Source: Uliginosibacterium gangwonense DSM 18521 (GTDB lineage Bacteria; Pseudomonadota; Gammaproteobacteria; Burkholderiales; Rhodocyclaceae). From it: a DNA stretch of 64,000 nucleotides. The notes under the pieces were generated by a model. It had not been told where the DNA came from. It saw nothing but the letters and a program-made list of their open reading frames with translations, and did no database searches. The position numbers and the translations under genes were made by a program. Shown here piece after piece: positions 1 through 8,790 of this stretch; the stretch's first letter is position 1, and each line of letters starts with the position of its first letter. Where the stretch lies: positions 402,190-466,189 of the forward strand of contig NZ_KB892834.1 of the NCBI RefSeq assembly GCF_000373965.1, written 5' to 3'.

Positions 1-2
1 CG

Positions 3-695
3 CGCAAGCTGGTCAGTGGCCTGGGCGTGCGGCTGCCGGAGCACGTGGACGATATCCCCACCAGGGCGCTCATTGTGAGCAACCACGTCTCCTGGCTGGA
101 TATCTATGTGATCAATGCCCTGGCGCCGACCCATTTCGTCAGCAAAGACGATGTGCGGAGCTGGCCGGTGATCGGTTGGCTGGTTGAACACACCGACACC
201 CTTTTCCTTGAGCGTGGCAGCCGCCTTGCTGCCGCACGCACTGCGCAGTCGATTGCCGAACGCCTGCGTGGCAACGAACGCGTCACGGTATTCCCCGAAG
301 GCACCACCACGCTGGGCGATACGCTGCTGCCTTTCCGCCCTGCCCTATTTCAAGCCGGGATTGATGCCGCAGCCGAGGTTCAGCCCGTGGCCCTGCGCTA
401 TGTGGATCAATCAGGCCAGACCGCATCGGCTCCGGTCTACGCGGGGGAGACCACGTTCTGGGAATGTCTGCGTGCCATCGTGCTGTCCTCGGGCTTGCAC
501 GTGGAACTGAGCATCCTGCCCGCCATCCCTAGCGCCCAGGCAGATCGCCGGGATCTTGCCCGGCAGAGTCAGGCCGCGATTGCCAACGCGCTGGGGCTAC
601 TCGCCTTGCATGCCGAAAACTATGACACGGCCCCTGCGTCGGCGCCGGATGAAGCGAGCATCGACGGGGAACTTGCCTGCTCTCAAAGCGAGTAA
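3..695 (+). CDS. PlsC-like 1-acylglycerol-3-phosphate acyltransferase, 5' end outside window
   Basis: Lysophospholipid acyltransferase of the PlsC/LPLAT family, expected to transfer an acyl chain to lysophosphatidic acid or a related lyso-lipid at the inner membrane. The H-x4-D catalytic motif is seen as NHVSWLD and the substrate/CoA motif as FPEGTTT. The reading frame stays open to the first base with residues typical of this family ahead of the first GTG (position 27), so the gene is cut by the window edge and that GTG is internal. The C-terminal 60 residues are low in conserved features. Its 3' end overlaps the convergent binding-protein gene by 13 bases. The exact substrate cannot be decided from sequence. 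Confidence 0.85.
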   Translation, partial: RKLVSGLGVRLPEHVDDIPTRALIVSNHVSWLDIYVINALAPTHFVSKDDVRSWPVIGWLVEHTDTLFLERGSRLAAARTAQSIAERLRGNERVTVFPEGTTTLGDTLLPFRPALFQAGIDAAAEVQPVALRYVDQSGQTASAPVYAGETTFWECLRAIVLSSGLHVELSILPAIPSAQADRRDLARQSQAAIANALGLLALHAENYDTAPASAPDEASIDGELACSQSE

Positions 696-1618
696 CCCAC
701 CCCGAGGGCAACCCCTGGCTCACGGCTAGGCCGGGTGATGCAATCCTTGAGCATCAGGGACATGGGCACCTTCAAAGTATTGGTGAGGAACCATTTGTTG
801 TAGATGCCGGTGATCTCGCCACTGGCGAACAGGGCGGCTACGGTTTTATCCACCAAGGCACGGAACGCGGGGTCGCCCTTGCGCACCATCACCGCCATGG
901 GTTCAACTGAGAAGGTGTCTGCGGTCAGCATGTAGCGGTTGGGATTGCCTGATTGTGCACGCATGCTCTCCAGCAGGATGTCCGGCTGGGCCATGGCGGG
1001 AATCTTGCCCGCTTCCAGTGCGGCAAAGGCTTCCGGGCCGGTTGTGAAAAATTCGAGCTTGAGATTTTTCACCTGATTTTTCAACTGGTTGAAGATGGTC
1101 TCCGCCGTACTGCCCTTGACCACGCCCAGACTCTTGCCTGCCAGCCCGGACAAATCCTGCACCCCGCTGTCTTGCCGGACCAGGATACGTTCCCCCGCTA
1201 CGAAGAAGGTGTAAGAAAAATCCACTTCGGCCTGGCGAACCTTGGTATTGACGGTGTTGCCACACTCAATATCGACCGAACCGTCTTTAAGCTTGGCCAT
1301 GCGGTTAGCCGCCGTCACGGTGACGTACTGGTTTTTCAGCTCTGGCAGCTTGAGTTCCTTGCGCAATTGCTCTGCCACCTTGTTGCAGACCTCGACAGAA
1401 TATCCGCTCGCCCCCTCTGCCGTGAGCGTTGAGAACGGCAAGGACTTATCGCGCACCCCAACCAGCAGCACCTTGGTCTTGCGCAGCTTATCCAGGGTAT
1501 CCATAGGCTGTGCAGACACCACGCCCGGCAGCAGACTCAAGCCCAGCAGCACCAAGCAGGCGCGGGCTAGAGAAACGGCTGTTTGAAAGGGAAATACCGA
1601 TTTTTGCGCGGCCTTCAT
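683..1618 (-). CDS. Periplasmic amino-acid-type ABC transporter substrate-binding protein (SBP family 3)
   Basis: About 311 residues. The N-terminus has a basic start and a hydrophobic stretch ending near VVSAQP, a good signal peptide, followed by a bacterial extracellular solute-binding protein family 3 fold resembling GltI-type glutamate/aspartate binders (segments YSVEVCNKVA, DIECGNTV, NKWF). The start at 1618 was chosen because GGAGG lies 5 to 9 bases upstream and the signal peptide begins there; a longer frame to 1798 lacks both. No permease or ATPase gene is adjacent, so it is an orphan binding protein within this window. Ligand is inferred only as a polar amino acid. Confidence 0.85.
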   Translation of the reverse strand: MKAAQKSVFPFQTAVSLARACLVLLGLSLLPGVVSAQPMDTLDKLRKTKVLLVGVRDKSLPFSTLTAEGASGYSVEVCNKVAEQLRKELKLPELKNQYVTVTAANRMAKLKDGSVDIECGNTVNTKVRQAEVDFSYTFFVAGERILVRQDSGVQDLSGLAGKSLGVVKGSTAETIFNQLKNQVKNLKLEFFTTGPEAFAALEAGKIPAMAQPDILLESMRAQSGNPNRYMLTADTFSVEPMAVMVRKGDPAFRALVDKTVAALFASGEITGIYNKWFLTNTLKVPMSLMLKDCITRPSREPGVALGVGYSL

Positions 1619-1882
1619 CTTTGCCTCCAGGATCAGGATGCTGACCCAAACGTATTGCATAAAATTTTGTGAAAATCGCCCGCTGACTTCACACGGGGCA
1701 GTATCAACCAAAGTTGTATATCTTTTGGAATAGCCAATTGGTGCAACAAAAACAAGGGGTGGCATACTTTGTTGCATTTGGCCGGTTGCAGTGCACAAAA
1801 TTCATGCACACAGACCGCGAAAGATGACTGGCATGGCATCTGTATAGTACATCCGGATGGGCATCAAAATTCTGTGGATTTT

Positions 1883-1924
1883 TGCAATGAAGAAGGGGCA
1901 CTTACGTGCCCCTTCTTCATTGCA
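1883..1924. terminator. Long perfect hairpin between bglX and the binding-protein gene
   Basis: A 19-bp perfect inverted repeat (arms 1883-1901 and 1906-1924) with a TTAC loop. It sits 17 bases after the beta-glucosidase stop on the minus strand, the right place for its terminator, but neither strand has a clear U-run after the stem. The rest of the 323-base gap (1619-1941) shows nothing else I can name apart from the Shine-Dalgarno of the binding-protein gene. Confidence 0.55.
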
Positions 1925-1941
1925 GTGTGAATAAGTCTCCA

Positions 1942-4200
1942 TTACTCCACTCTGAAACGCGCCCGCAGCAAATCCTGATCCCGGGAGGATGCCCCCACCA
2001 GCATCTGGAATTCCCCCGGCTCGACCACCCATTCGGCATTTTCGTCACACAGTGCCATGGCCTCGTACGGCAGACTGAAGCGCACGGTGCGCACCTCGCC
2101 CGGTTGCAGCGATACACGCTGCCAGAGCTTGAGCTTCTTGCGTGCCCACATCACCGAGGTATAGCAGTCATCCAGATAACATTGCACCGTCTCTTCCATG
2201 GCGCGGTTACCACGGTTGTTGACCTGCACTTCGAATTCCAGCGCCTCGCCCTTTGCCAGCGCTGTCTTGGCAAGCCTGAGACCCTGGTAGCGGACATGGG
2301 AATATGACAGGCCGAAACCAAAGGGGAAGAGTGCGTCATAGCCCGCATCGGGTAGATCCGGGTAGCCCACGTGGTGCGCACCTTGCGACAGATCGTAGCG
2401 CACCGGGCATTGGCCGACGTGGTGCGGCCAGGACAGGGTGAGCCGCCCGCTGGGGTTGAACTGCCCGAACAAGGCTTCAGCAATGGCCCGCCCGCCTTCC
2501 ATGCCGGGGCTGTGCGCCAACAGGATGGCGTCAGCGCGGCGTGCCACCTCGGGGATCGCCAGAGGTTTGCTGGTGAGCAGCACCACAATCACCGGCGTAC
2601 CGGTTTCGACGACGGCATCGAAGAGCGCTTGCTGGTCTCCCGGCAAATCCAGGGTGGCAGTGGATTTCATCTCCCCTACGTAGCTGATGCGGTCGCCCAG
2701 CACCAGCACGGCCACATCGGCGTCTTCGGCCAGGCGCACGGCGCGGTGGATTTTCTCCGGTGCAGATTCATTGATGCCGTTGCCAAACGGATCTTTGGCA
2801 TGGAAGCAGCCGATCAGGCCGGTATGCTTGCGTAATGTATCAGGTACGCCACAGCCCACACTGTGGGTCACTTCGATCTCTTCACCCAGCAGGGTACGCA
2901 GGCCTTCGAGCACGGTCACCGTCTCATTGCCAGCGGCATACATGTCGCAGGTGCTTTGACTCTGGCCAGAGCCCAATTGCCAGTCACCAATGGTATTGGC
3001 CCAATCATCGGCATTGGGGCCGATCACGGCGATCTTGCGCAGGTTTTCCGCACGCAGGGGCAGCACATTGCGATTTTTCAGCAGCACCAGCGAGCGCCGT
3101 GCAGATTCCAGGGCCAGCTCACGCTGCGCAGGCTCGGCGGCAACCGTGCGGGCCTTGGGGATATCGGGCAGACGCGGATTTTCAAACAGGCCCAGGCGGA
3201 ACTTCAGGCGCAGCACATTGCGGCAGGCGGCATCCACATCGGCCATGTCGGCTTCACCTGCTGCCAGCGCGGCAAGGATGTCTGCATAGAAGCTCTCCGT
3301 CGTCATGATCATGTCATTGCCTGCACGCAGGCCGCGCTGGGCACTCTCGACCATGGTGGCGCAGATGCGATGCAGCTTGTGCATGTGGCCGAGGATGTCC
3401 CAGTCGGTCACCAGCAGGCCATCAAACCCCCAGGCCGTGCGCAGTTCATCGACGAGCAGCTTGCGGTTAAAGGCCACCGGCACACCATCGGTGGAATGGT
3501 AGGCGCTCATAAAACTGGCACAGCCTGCTTTGGCTGCGGCCTCAAATGGCGGCAGATACACGCTGCGCAGCGTGCGCCAGGAGTGTGGCGATTCCGAAGC
3601 ATCGCGCCCGCCCTCGCTCTCGCCGTAGCCCACATAGTGTTTGGCGCAGGCAGCAATCGATTCGGGATCGCGCAGATCCTCGCCCTGGTAGCCCTTGATC
3701 ATGGCCACGCCAAGGCGGCTGATGATCAGATTGTCTTCACCAAAGGTTTCATTCACACGCCCCCAGCGCAGATCACGCGGCAGGCACAGCACCGGGCTGA
3801 AGGTCCAGTGGATGCCGGTATAGGCCACCTGCCGCGCCGTGGCACGGGCAACGTCTTCACACAGCTTCTCGTCCCAAGCCTGGGAGAGGGCGAGCTGGCT
3901 GGGGAACATGGTGGCGTGTTCCCACATGCTGTGGCCGTGGATGGCGTCGATACCTACCAGCAGCGGAATCCCCAGGCGCGAGCGCAGGGCGGCTTCAGCA
4001 AAGGGACGGACCTGCTCACCCACGGCAGCGAGGATGGAACCGACCTCGCCCCGCTCACAGCCTTCCGGGGTGGCGAGCATGATCTGCGGATGCACCGGTA
4101 GCTGCATCATCTGGCCGACCTTCTCTTCCGGCGTCATGCGGGCGAGCAGGTCTTCAACACGGGCTTCAACAGGTAACTTGGGGTCTTGGTATGGATGCAC
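1942..4200 (-). CDS. bglX: Glycoside hydrolase family 3 beta-glucosidase
   Basis: About 752 residues with the GH3 layout: N-terminal TIM-barrel domain, alpha/beta sandwich domain and C-terminal fibronectin-III-like domain (ending region GFGLSYSHVRY). The KHYVGYG motif and the nucleophile segment LLVTDWD (about residue 270) are visible; the Asp of TDW is the expected catalytic nucleophile. No signal peptide, so a cytoplasmic enzyme acting on imported oligosaccharides is likely, unlike periplasmic E. coli BglX. The start is set at GTG 4200 because GAGGAAG lies just upstream; an ATG at 4242 would add 14 residues not typical of the family. Exact glycoside preference is unknown. Confidence 0.88.
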   Translation of the reverse strand: MHPYQDPKLPVEARVEDLLARMTPEEKVGQMMQLPVHPQIMLATPEGCERGEVGSILAAVGEQVRPFAEAALRSRLGIPLLVGIDAIHGHSMWEHATMFPSQLALSQAWDEKLCEDVARATARQVAYTGIHWTFSPVLCLPRDLRWGRVNETFGEDNLIISRLGVAMIKGYQGEDLRDPESIAACAKHYVGYGESEGGRDASESPHSWRTLRSVYLPPFEAAAKAGCASFMSAYHSTDGVPVAFNRKLLVDELRTAWGFDGLLVTDWDILGHMHKLHRICATMVESAQRGLRAGNDMIMTTESFYADILAALAAGEADMADVDAACRNVLRLKFRLGLFENPRLPDIPKARTVAAEPAQRELALESARRSLVLLKNRNVLPLRAENLRKIAVIGPNADDWANTIGDWQLGSGQSQSTCDMYAAGNETVTVLEGLRTLLGEEIEVTHSVGCGVPDTLRKHTGLIGCFHAKDPFGNGINESAPEKIHRAVRLAEDADVAVLVLGDRISYVGEMKSTATLDLPGDQQALFDAVVETGTPVIVVLLTSKPLAIPEVARRADAILLAHSPGMEGGRAIAEALFGQFNPSGRLTLSWPHHVGQCPVRYDLSQGAHHVGYPDLPDAGYDALFPFGFGLSYSHVRYQGLRLAKTALAKGEALEFEVQVNNRGNRAMEETVQCYLDDCYTSVMWARKKLKLWQRVSLQPGEVRTVRFSLPYEAMALCDENAEWVVEPGEFQMLVGASSRDQDLLRARFRVE

Positions 4201-4323
4201 GTTGTTCTTCCTCAAAGGAGTTATGCACCCAATGCTAAGCACAATCGCGCCCCTGCCCGATGCCCCAAGCCTAGGTGCACTTGCCCATATCCCTGATCAC
4301 TGTTTGCTTGCCGGGGGGCGAGG

Positions 4324-4752
4324 CTATTTTGTGGACAAGGGGCTGCCCACCACGCCCGCATAAAATACCAGGATGGTGGCAGGCTCATCGCCCGGATTGG
4401 TGCCACGGTGGACGGTGCCGACCAGCTCGGGCAGCGGGTCGCCCGCGTGGAGGGTCTTGGTGCTGCCATCCACCTGATTCTCCACCACCAGGGTGCCCGC
4501 CAGCATGTAGCCCACATTGATGATGGGGTGCTGGTGCCAATCCAGCGCGGTATGTGGAGGAATGGTGATACGCAACAAAGTCACTTCCGGCTGACCTGCC
4601 GGGTAGGCGGGGTAGGTTTTGCCGTCCCAGGATTGCTGGGTTTTGAGTAGCAATTCGGATTGCACCCCCGCCGCATCCGCCGACCATGCCAAGCTGCTCA
4701 GGCTCATCAGGCTGGCAAGCAGCAGGCAACGCATCATGCACATCTTCCTCAT
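4324..4752 (-). CDS. Secreted cupin-domain protein
   Basis: About 142 residues: a signal peptide (MRKMCMMRCLLLASLMSL, cleavage likely after AWSA) followed by a single small cupin barrel with the metal-ligand motif WHQHP. Small periplasmic cupins of this sort have no settled reaction. The start at ATG 4752 is favoured by AGGGAG five bases upstream; a GTG at 4758 is too close to that site. The gap downstream of its promoter side contains a perfect DnaA box at 4770-4778. It is transcribed alone as far as can be seen. Confidence 0.7.
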   Translation of the reverse strand: MRKMCMMRCLLLASLMSLSSLAWSADAAGVQSELLLKTQQSWDGKTYPAYPAGQPEVTLLRITIPPHTALDWHQHPIINVGYMLAGTLVVENQVDGSTKTLHAGDPLPELVGTVHRGTNPGDEPATILVFYAGVVGSPLSTK

Positions 4753-4863
4753 GGTCACTCCCTTTGTGCTGTGGATAAGCTGAAGAGATTACTGGAGTTC
4801 AGGGCACAACAGACTGCATGTGCCCGTTATGCAGGGCGTGGAAGCTATCTTCGCTCTCAAATC

Positions 4864-5319
4864 TTAAAGTGTGCGGCTCAGATAAACGCTGTGAGGATCA
4901 AGCACATAGTCGGCAAACGGCTCGCAGGAGGTGAAGCCAAAGCGGGCATACAGCCTGCGGGCCGGGGCGAAGAAATCTGGCGAACCGGTTTCCAGACTGA
5001 GTTTCTGATACCCCCGGCGGCGGGCCTCAGCCAGAAGATGCTCCATCAATAGTGCGCCCACACCACGGCGACGGTAGGCGCGCGCCGTGCGCATGGATTT
5101 GATCTCACCATGCCCGGCCTCCAGCGCCTTCAAGGCACAGCAGCCCGCAAGCATCTCTCCCTCCCAGATCGTCCAGAAGGTGATTTCCGGACGGCGCAGG
5201 CCGTCCAGGTCCAGCGCATGCACGCTCTCGGCAGGCGTGGTGGCATGCATGTCATCCAGATGCTCTTGCAGCAGGGCGATAACGGCTTCGCCGCTCAGAT
5301 TATCCTGTCTGATGTCCAT
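4864..5319 (-). CDS. GNAT-family N-acetyltransferase
   Basis: 151 residues with a complete GNAT fold. The acetyl-CoA-binding segment is RRRGVGALLMEHLL (Q/R-x-x-G-x-G/A), preceded by the EIKSMRT strand typical of YsnE/PapA-type small acetyltransferases and followed by RLYARFGF near the C-terminus. The acceptor is not predictable: members of this subgroup acetylate small amines or are uncharacterised. It sits between the cupin and the metal-sensor gene on the same strand but with gaps of about 80 to 110 bases, so an operon is uncertain. Confidence 0.8.
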   Translation of the reverse strand: MDIRQDNLSGEAVIALLQEHLDDMHATTPAESVHALDLDGLRRPEITFWTIWEGEMLAGCCALKALEAGHGEIKSMRTARAYRRRGVGALLMEHLLAEARRRGYQKLSLETGSPDFFAPARRLYARFGFTSCEPFADYVLDPHSVYLSRTL

Positions 5320-5402
5320 GGCATGGGCTCTTACAAAATCCGGTGGAAATCCAAATTTAACACGTCATAGCTCAGCCGGGAGGATTCCGCATTCAGGGCA
5401 TT

Positions 5403-5678
5403 TCACCGCAGGTAAGAGCGCAGCACCGATAGCACGCGATCCACATCCTCGGCGCGTTGTTCCGGACTGGCGTCTTCCGCCCCCAGGTGTTCGCGGATGT
5501 GGCCTTCAAGCACCTCTGTCATCAGGCCCGCCACCGCGCCCCGCACGGCGGCAATCTGCTGGAGGACGGCGGCGCATTCGCCCCCTTCTTCGAGAAGACT
5601 TTCCAATGCCTGCATTTGACCCTTGATGCGGCGCACGCGGGTCAAAAGTGGCTTTTTGTTGTGGAGGGTGTGGGACAT
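5403..5678 (-). CDS. dmeR: RcnR/FrmR-family (DUF156) metal-responsive repressor, DmeR-like
   Basis: 91 residues, all-helical CsoR/RcnR/FrmR family. The four residues that define Ni/Co-type sensors are present at the expected places: His3, Cys35, His60 and His64, the RcnR fingerprint; FrmR has Glu at 64 and CsoR a different Cys-His-Cys set. In the family, apo-protein binds DNA and metal releases it. It is divergent from a cation diffusion facilitator gene with an RcnR-type operator between them, the dmeR-dmeF arrangement described in Rhizobiales. I infer Ni(II)/Co(II) sensing. The start at 5678 gives the family length and the MSH N-terminus. Confidence 0.88.
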   Translation of the reverse strand: MSHTLHNKKPLLTRVRRIKGQMQALESLLEEGGECAAVLQQIAAVRGAVAGLMTEVLEGHIREHLGAEDASPEQRAEDVDRVLSVLRSYLR

Positions 5679-5703
5679 GGCGCTCGTTTCATGAATCCGT
5701 ATA

Positions 5704-5718
5704 TACTGGGGGGGAGTA
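5704..5718. promoter_or_regulatory. RcnR/DmeR-type operator in the divergent dmeR-dmeF promoter
   Basis: TACTGGGGGGGAGTA matches the known RcnR site pattern TACT-G6-N-AGTA exactly, and is further flanked by TA on each side (tata...tata). It lies 20 bases before the dmeF start and 26 bases before the dmeR start, so one bound repressor could control both genes. Confidence 0.85.
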
Positions 5719-5738
5719 TAGCAAACACTGTGTTGATC

Positions 5739-6677
5739 ATGATGAATACCGCCCTGCCCCCGCACCACTGTGCCTATCACACCCGTTTTGACGCGGGCAA
5801 TCCGCTGGCCGAGCGCAACACACGCTATGCAGTGGTGCTGACGGCAATCATGATGGTCGCGGAGATCATCGCCGGCTGGTACTACAACTCGATGGCGCTG
5901 CTGGCCGATGGCTGGCACATGAGTTCTCACGCGCTGGCGCTGGGCTTGTCGATCATGGCCTATGCCCTGGCGCGGCGCTATGTACGGGATGTGCGCTTTT
6001 CCTTTGGCGCCTGGAGGTTCGAGGTATTGGGCAGTTACACCAGCGCTCTGTTGCTGCTGGGCGTGGCGGGCGTGATGCTATGGGAGTCGGTCGACCGCCT
6101 GTTCGCCCCCCGCCCCATCCACTATGACGAAGCAATTTTCGTGGCCGTCATCGGCCTGTTGGTAAATTTCATCTGTGCCTGGCTGCTGCGTGACGATCAT
6201 CATCACGACCACCACCATGAACACGGGCATGAACATGCCCACCACCACGGGCAGGACCTGAACCTGCGCGCCGCCTACATCCATGTGCTGGCAGATGCCG
6301 CCACCTCGGTACTAGCGATTGTCGCCCTAATCGCGGGCCGCCAGTGGGGTGCGAACTGGCTCGACCCGGTAATGGGGGTGGCAGGTGGCATCCTGGTGGC
6401 GGTGTGGTCGATGGGGCTGCTCAAGCAGTCCGGGCGTATTCTGCTGGATGCGGAAATGGACGCGCCCGTGGTGGAAGAGATCCGCGAGGTGATCGCCGCC
6501 AGCCCGATTCCGGCCAAGATTCAGGACCTGCACGTCTGGCGCATCGGCAAGGGCAGCTATGCCTGCATGCTGAGCCTGGAGGCAGCCCAGGCGGCCAGCG
6601 CTGACTACTTCCGTCAACAGTTGCAGATTCATGAGGAACTGGTGCACATCACCGTGGAAGTCAGCGTGGCGGGCTGA
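5739..6677 (+). CDS. dmeF: Cation diffusion facilitator, DmeF-like Co/Ni exporter
   Basis: About 312 residues, CDF family inner-membrane proton/metal antiporter. Six transmembrane segments are readable, with the metal-site motifs LLADGWHMSSH (TM2, about 54-64) and HVLADAATS (TM5, about 182-190). A histidine-rich cytoplasmic loop lies between TM4 and TM5 (about 154-170) and a C-terminal cytoplasmic ferredoxin-like domain follows (LHVWRIG). The LADGWHMSSH version and the divergent RcnR-type repressor point to the DmeF branch. Starts at 5739 or 5742 (adjacent ATGs) fit the family; Shine-Dalgarno is weak. Metal preference (Co/Ni) is inferred from the regulator. Confidence 0.88.
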   Translation: MMNTALPPHHCAYHTRFDAGNPLAERNTRYAVVLTAIMMVAEIIAGWYYNSMALLADGWHMSSHALALGLSIMAYALARRYVRDVRFSFGAWRFEVLGSYTSALLLLGVAGVMLWESVDRLFAPRPIHYDEAIFVAVIGLLVNFICAWLLRDDHHHDHHHEHGHEHAHHHGQDLNLRAAYIHVLADAATSVLAIVALIAGRQWGANWLDPVMGVAGGILVAVWSMGLLKQSGRILLDAEMDAPVVEEIREVIAASPIPAKIQDLHVWRIGKGSYACMLSLEAAQAASADYFRQQLQIHEELVHITVEVSVAG

Positions 6678-6815
6678 GACGGCAGGCAAAAGGACGGGGG
6701 CGTATTCCTTTTCGCACTTTGAATATGTACGACAGGATGTCACTTTTGCAGGCTGAAGCCTCTAAAATGGTGGCAATCCCTTCCGTCCTCTCGCCCCCCA
6801 AGGTGCCCCGCCATC

Positions 6816-8045
6816 ATGAAGAACAAAGGTTTCACCACAGAGATTCTCCACAGCGACCGTCAATCTGCCATTGAGCACGGCGCACTCATCAAGCCGATCC
6901 ACACCTCGGTCGCCTTCGGCTACAAGACTGCAGAAGAAATCTGCGCCGTCTTCCAGGGCCGCCAACCCGGTTTCTCCTACGGGCGGCAGAACAACCCGAC
7001 CGTGGGCGCACTGGAGCAGAAAATCAGCAAGATGGAAGGAGGACTCGCTTCCATCTGTTTTGCTACCGGCATGGCCGCCATCACCACCACCCTGCTGACC
7101 CTGCTGCGCGCGGGTGACCATCTGGTCTCCAGCGCCTTTCTGTTCGGCAACACCAACAGCCTCTTCAACACCCTGACCACGCTAGGCATCGAAGTCACTT
7201 TCGTTGATGCCACCGATGCGGCCAATGTGAAAGCCGCCATCCGCCCGAACACCCGCATCGTGTTCGTGGAAACCATTGCCAACCCCTGTACGCAGATTGC
7301 CGACATGGAAGGCATTGGCGAGCTGTGCGCTGAACACGGCCTGCTGTTCGTTGTGGATAACACCATGACCTCACCCTGGGTGTTCCGCCCAGCGAAAACC
7401 AAGGCTGGGCTGGTCATCAATTCACTCACCAAGTACGTGGGCGGGCATGGCAACGCCTTGGGCGGCGCAGTGACCGAAACCGGGGTGTTCGACTGGAGCA
7501 CCTACCCGAACATTTATGACAGCTACAAAACCGGCAAACCGAGTAGCTGGGGGCTGCTGCAAATCCGCAAGAAAGGGCTGCGTGACACGGGCGCCTCGAT
7601 GACCGCAGAAACCGCCCACCATCTGTCGATGGGGGCCGAGACCATCGCGCTGCGCCAGGAACGGGAAGCCAGCAACGCACTCGCGCTGGCCCGCTTCTTC
7701 GCCAGCCACCCAGCCATCAAGAAGGTGTTCTACCCCGGGCTGGAGAGCCACCCGGAGCACGAACACGCCAAGCGCCTGTTCCGCACCTTTGGCTCGCTGA
7801 TGAGCATCGAACTCAAGCCCGAAGTGGACTGTTTCCAGTTCCTCAACAAGCTGGAGCTGGTGATCCTGTCGACCAACCTCGGAGACAACCGCACCCTGGC
7901 CATCCCCGTCGCCCATACGATTTTCTACGAAATGGGCGCAGAACGCCGCGCATCAATGGGGATTGCAGACAACACCATCCGCCTTTCGATTGGCATTGAA
8001 GACGTGGAAGACCTGCTGGCGGATTTTGAACAAGCGCTGGCTTGA
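6816..8045 (+). CDS. Cystathionine gamma-synthase family PLP enzyme (MetZ/MGL-like)
   Basis: 409 residues of the Cys/Met metabolism PLP-dependent family. The PLP lysine is in SLTKYVGGH (about residue 206); the canonical family motif is SATKYxxGH, so Ser-Leu replaces Ser-Ala. YGRQNNPT (about 55-62) is the active-site arginine/tyrosine loop contributed to the neighbouring subunit. Members include O-succinyl/acetylhomoserine sulfhydrylase, cystathionine gamma-synthase and methionine gamma-lyase; the sequence does not separate these. Monocistronic, with a 138-base upstream gap and no recognisable riboswitch. Confidence 0.82.
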   Translation: MKNKGFTTEILHSDRQSAIEHGALIKPIHTSVAFGYKTAEEICAVFQGRQPGFSYGRQNNPTVGALEQKISKMEGGLASICFATGMAAITTTLLTLLRAGDHLVSSAFLFGNTNSLFNTLTTLGIEVTFVDATDAANVKAAIRPNTRIVFVETIANPCTQIADMEGIGELCAEHGLLFVVDNTMTSPWVFRPAKTKAGLVINSLTKYVGGHGNALGGAVTETGVFDWSTYPNIYDSYKTGKPSSWGLLQIRKKGLRDTGASMTAETAHHLSMGAETIALRQEREASNALALARFFASHPAIKKVFYPGLESHPEHEHAKRLFRTFGSLMSIELKPEVDCFQFLNKLELVILSTNLGDNRTLAIPVAHTIFYEMGAERRASMGIADNTIRLSIGIEDVEDLLADFEQALA

Positions 8046-8071
8046 TATGGATTGTTGTTGAACGCTCACGC

Positions 8072-8097
8072 GTGGGTTACGGCTTCGCCTAACCCAC
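8072..8097. repeat. REP-like hairpin
   Basis: GTGGGTTA (8072-8079) pairs with TAACCCAC (8090-8097) and the loop itself pairs GGC-TTC-GCC. This is the form of repetitive extragenic palindromes common in Betaproteobacteria. It follows the PLP-enzyme gene and could also act as a stem at its 3' end. Confidence 0.6.
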
Positions 8098-8132
8098 CCT
8101 TGTATCTTGTTTCCTGCAGTGGTTACGGCCTT

Positions 8133-8357
8133 GAGCACAGCGAACTGCGCCGAATGAAAACAGATCAATACCGTTCCGCATCACAGTCAAGAGCAACGCC
8201 TCCTAAACCCGTAACGCCTTCATGTGGGCCGATGAAGGCTTGAATCGTCAGGATCATGTGTGTGATCCTATCGTGCACGTGAGGCGAAAGCGCATTGACA
8301 ACAAACTGCACGAACACGTGCATTCAACCGATTCATACGGCGCAGTTCGCTGCGCTC
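8133..8357. repeat. Inverted pair of REP-like 25-mers in a gene-free stretch
   Basis: Segment 8133-8157 and the reverse complement of 8332-8357 share GGCGCAGTTCGCTG and flanking bases with few differences. Between and around them (8046-8441, about 400 bases) I see no supportable gene. The same core (GCGCA-x-TTCGCTGCGCTC) recurs at 8791-8827 and 9095-9131, so these belong to one repeat family. Confidence 0.55.
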
Positions 8358-8441
8358 AGTGCGCCCTACATCTATGATTTTATGCACTACTACGCCGTAC
8401 GAGGTAGCAAGGCAGATTCTCTAAACAATCCGCATTACGAG

Positions 8442-8675
8442 TCAAATAGCTTTGCCATCAACCGTTACCCTCGCGATAGCGTCTGTTTCGTTGGGAATGG
8501 AAATTTCTACTAACTTTCCAGACTCTGTTTTAACGGTAATTAAAACGCTTTGTGGTGGTGGTCCACAATCATCACTACAAACGAATGAAACAATTTCTTC
8601 GCATGAATGGTTTTCACCGATGTATGGCATTAATGAACCATCTACCAATGGTGCCGAAAGAGTAATGTTTGCCAT
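8442..8675 (-). CDS. Small hypothetical protein
   Basis: 77 residues, acidic, with beta-rich composition (repeated short hydrophobic/polar alternation) and three cysteines grouped at C-EEIVSFVC-SDDC. No family recognised. Support for translation: a purine-rich AAAAGGG upstream of the ATG and a codon pattern that gives a plausible soluble protein. It lies in a decayed repeat region, is lower in GC than the core genes, and could be a remnant. No neighbouring gene suggests a role. Confidence 0.4.
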   Translation of the reverse strand: MANITLSAPLVDGSLMPYIGENHSCEEIVSFVCSDDCGPPPQSVLITVKTESGKLVEISIPNETDAIARVTVDGKAI

Positions 8676-8790
8676 AAAAACCCTTTTCTCTTCGTGAATA
8701 GGTTTGCAAAATCCTTACAAGGGTATACCTCGTACCCCGCACTCCCCTATGGCACGTAACCATAGCACGTGCCGAAAACGTACGGCGCTG

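Noticed and set aside
8295..8513. Small rightward frame in the repeat region
   Set aside because: Made mostly of the REP-like repeat and shows no ribosome site or protein-like pattern.
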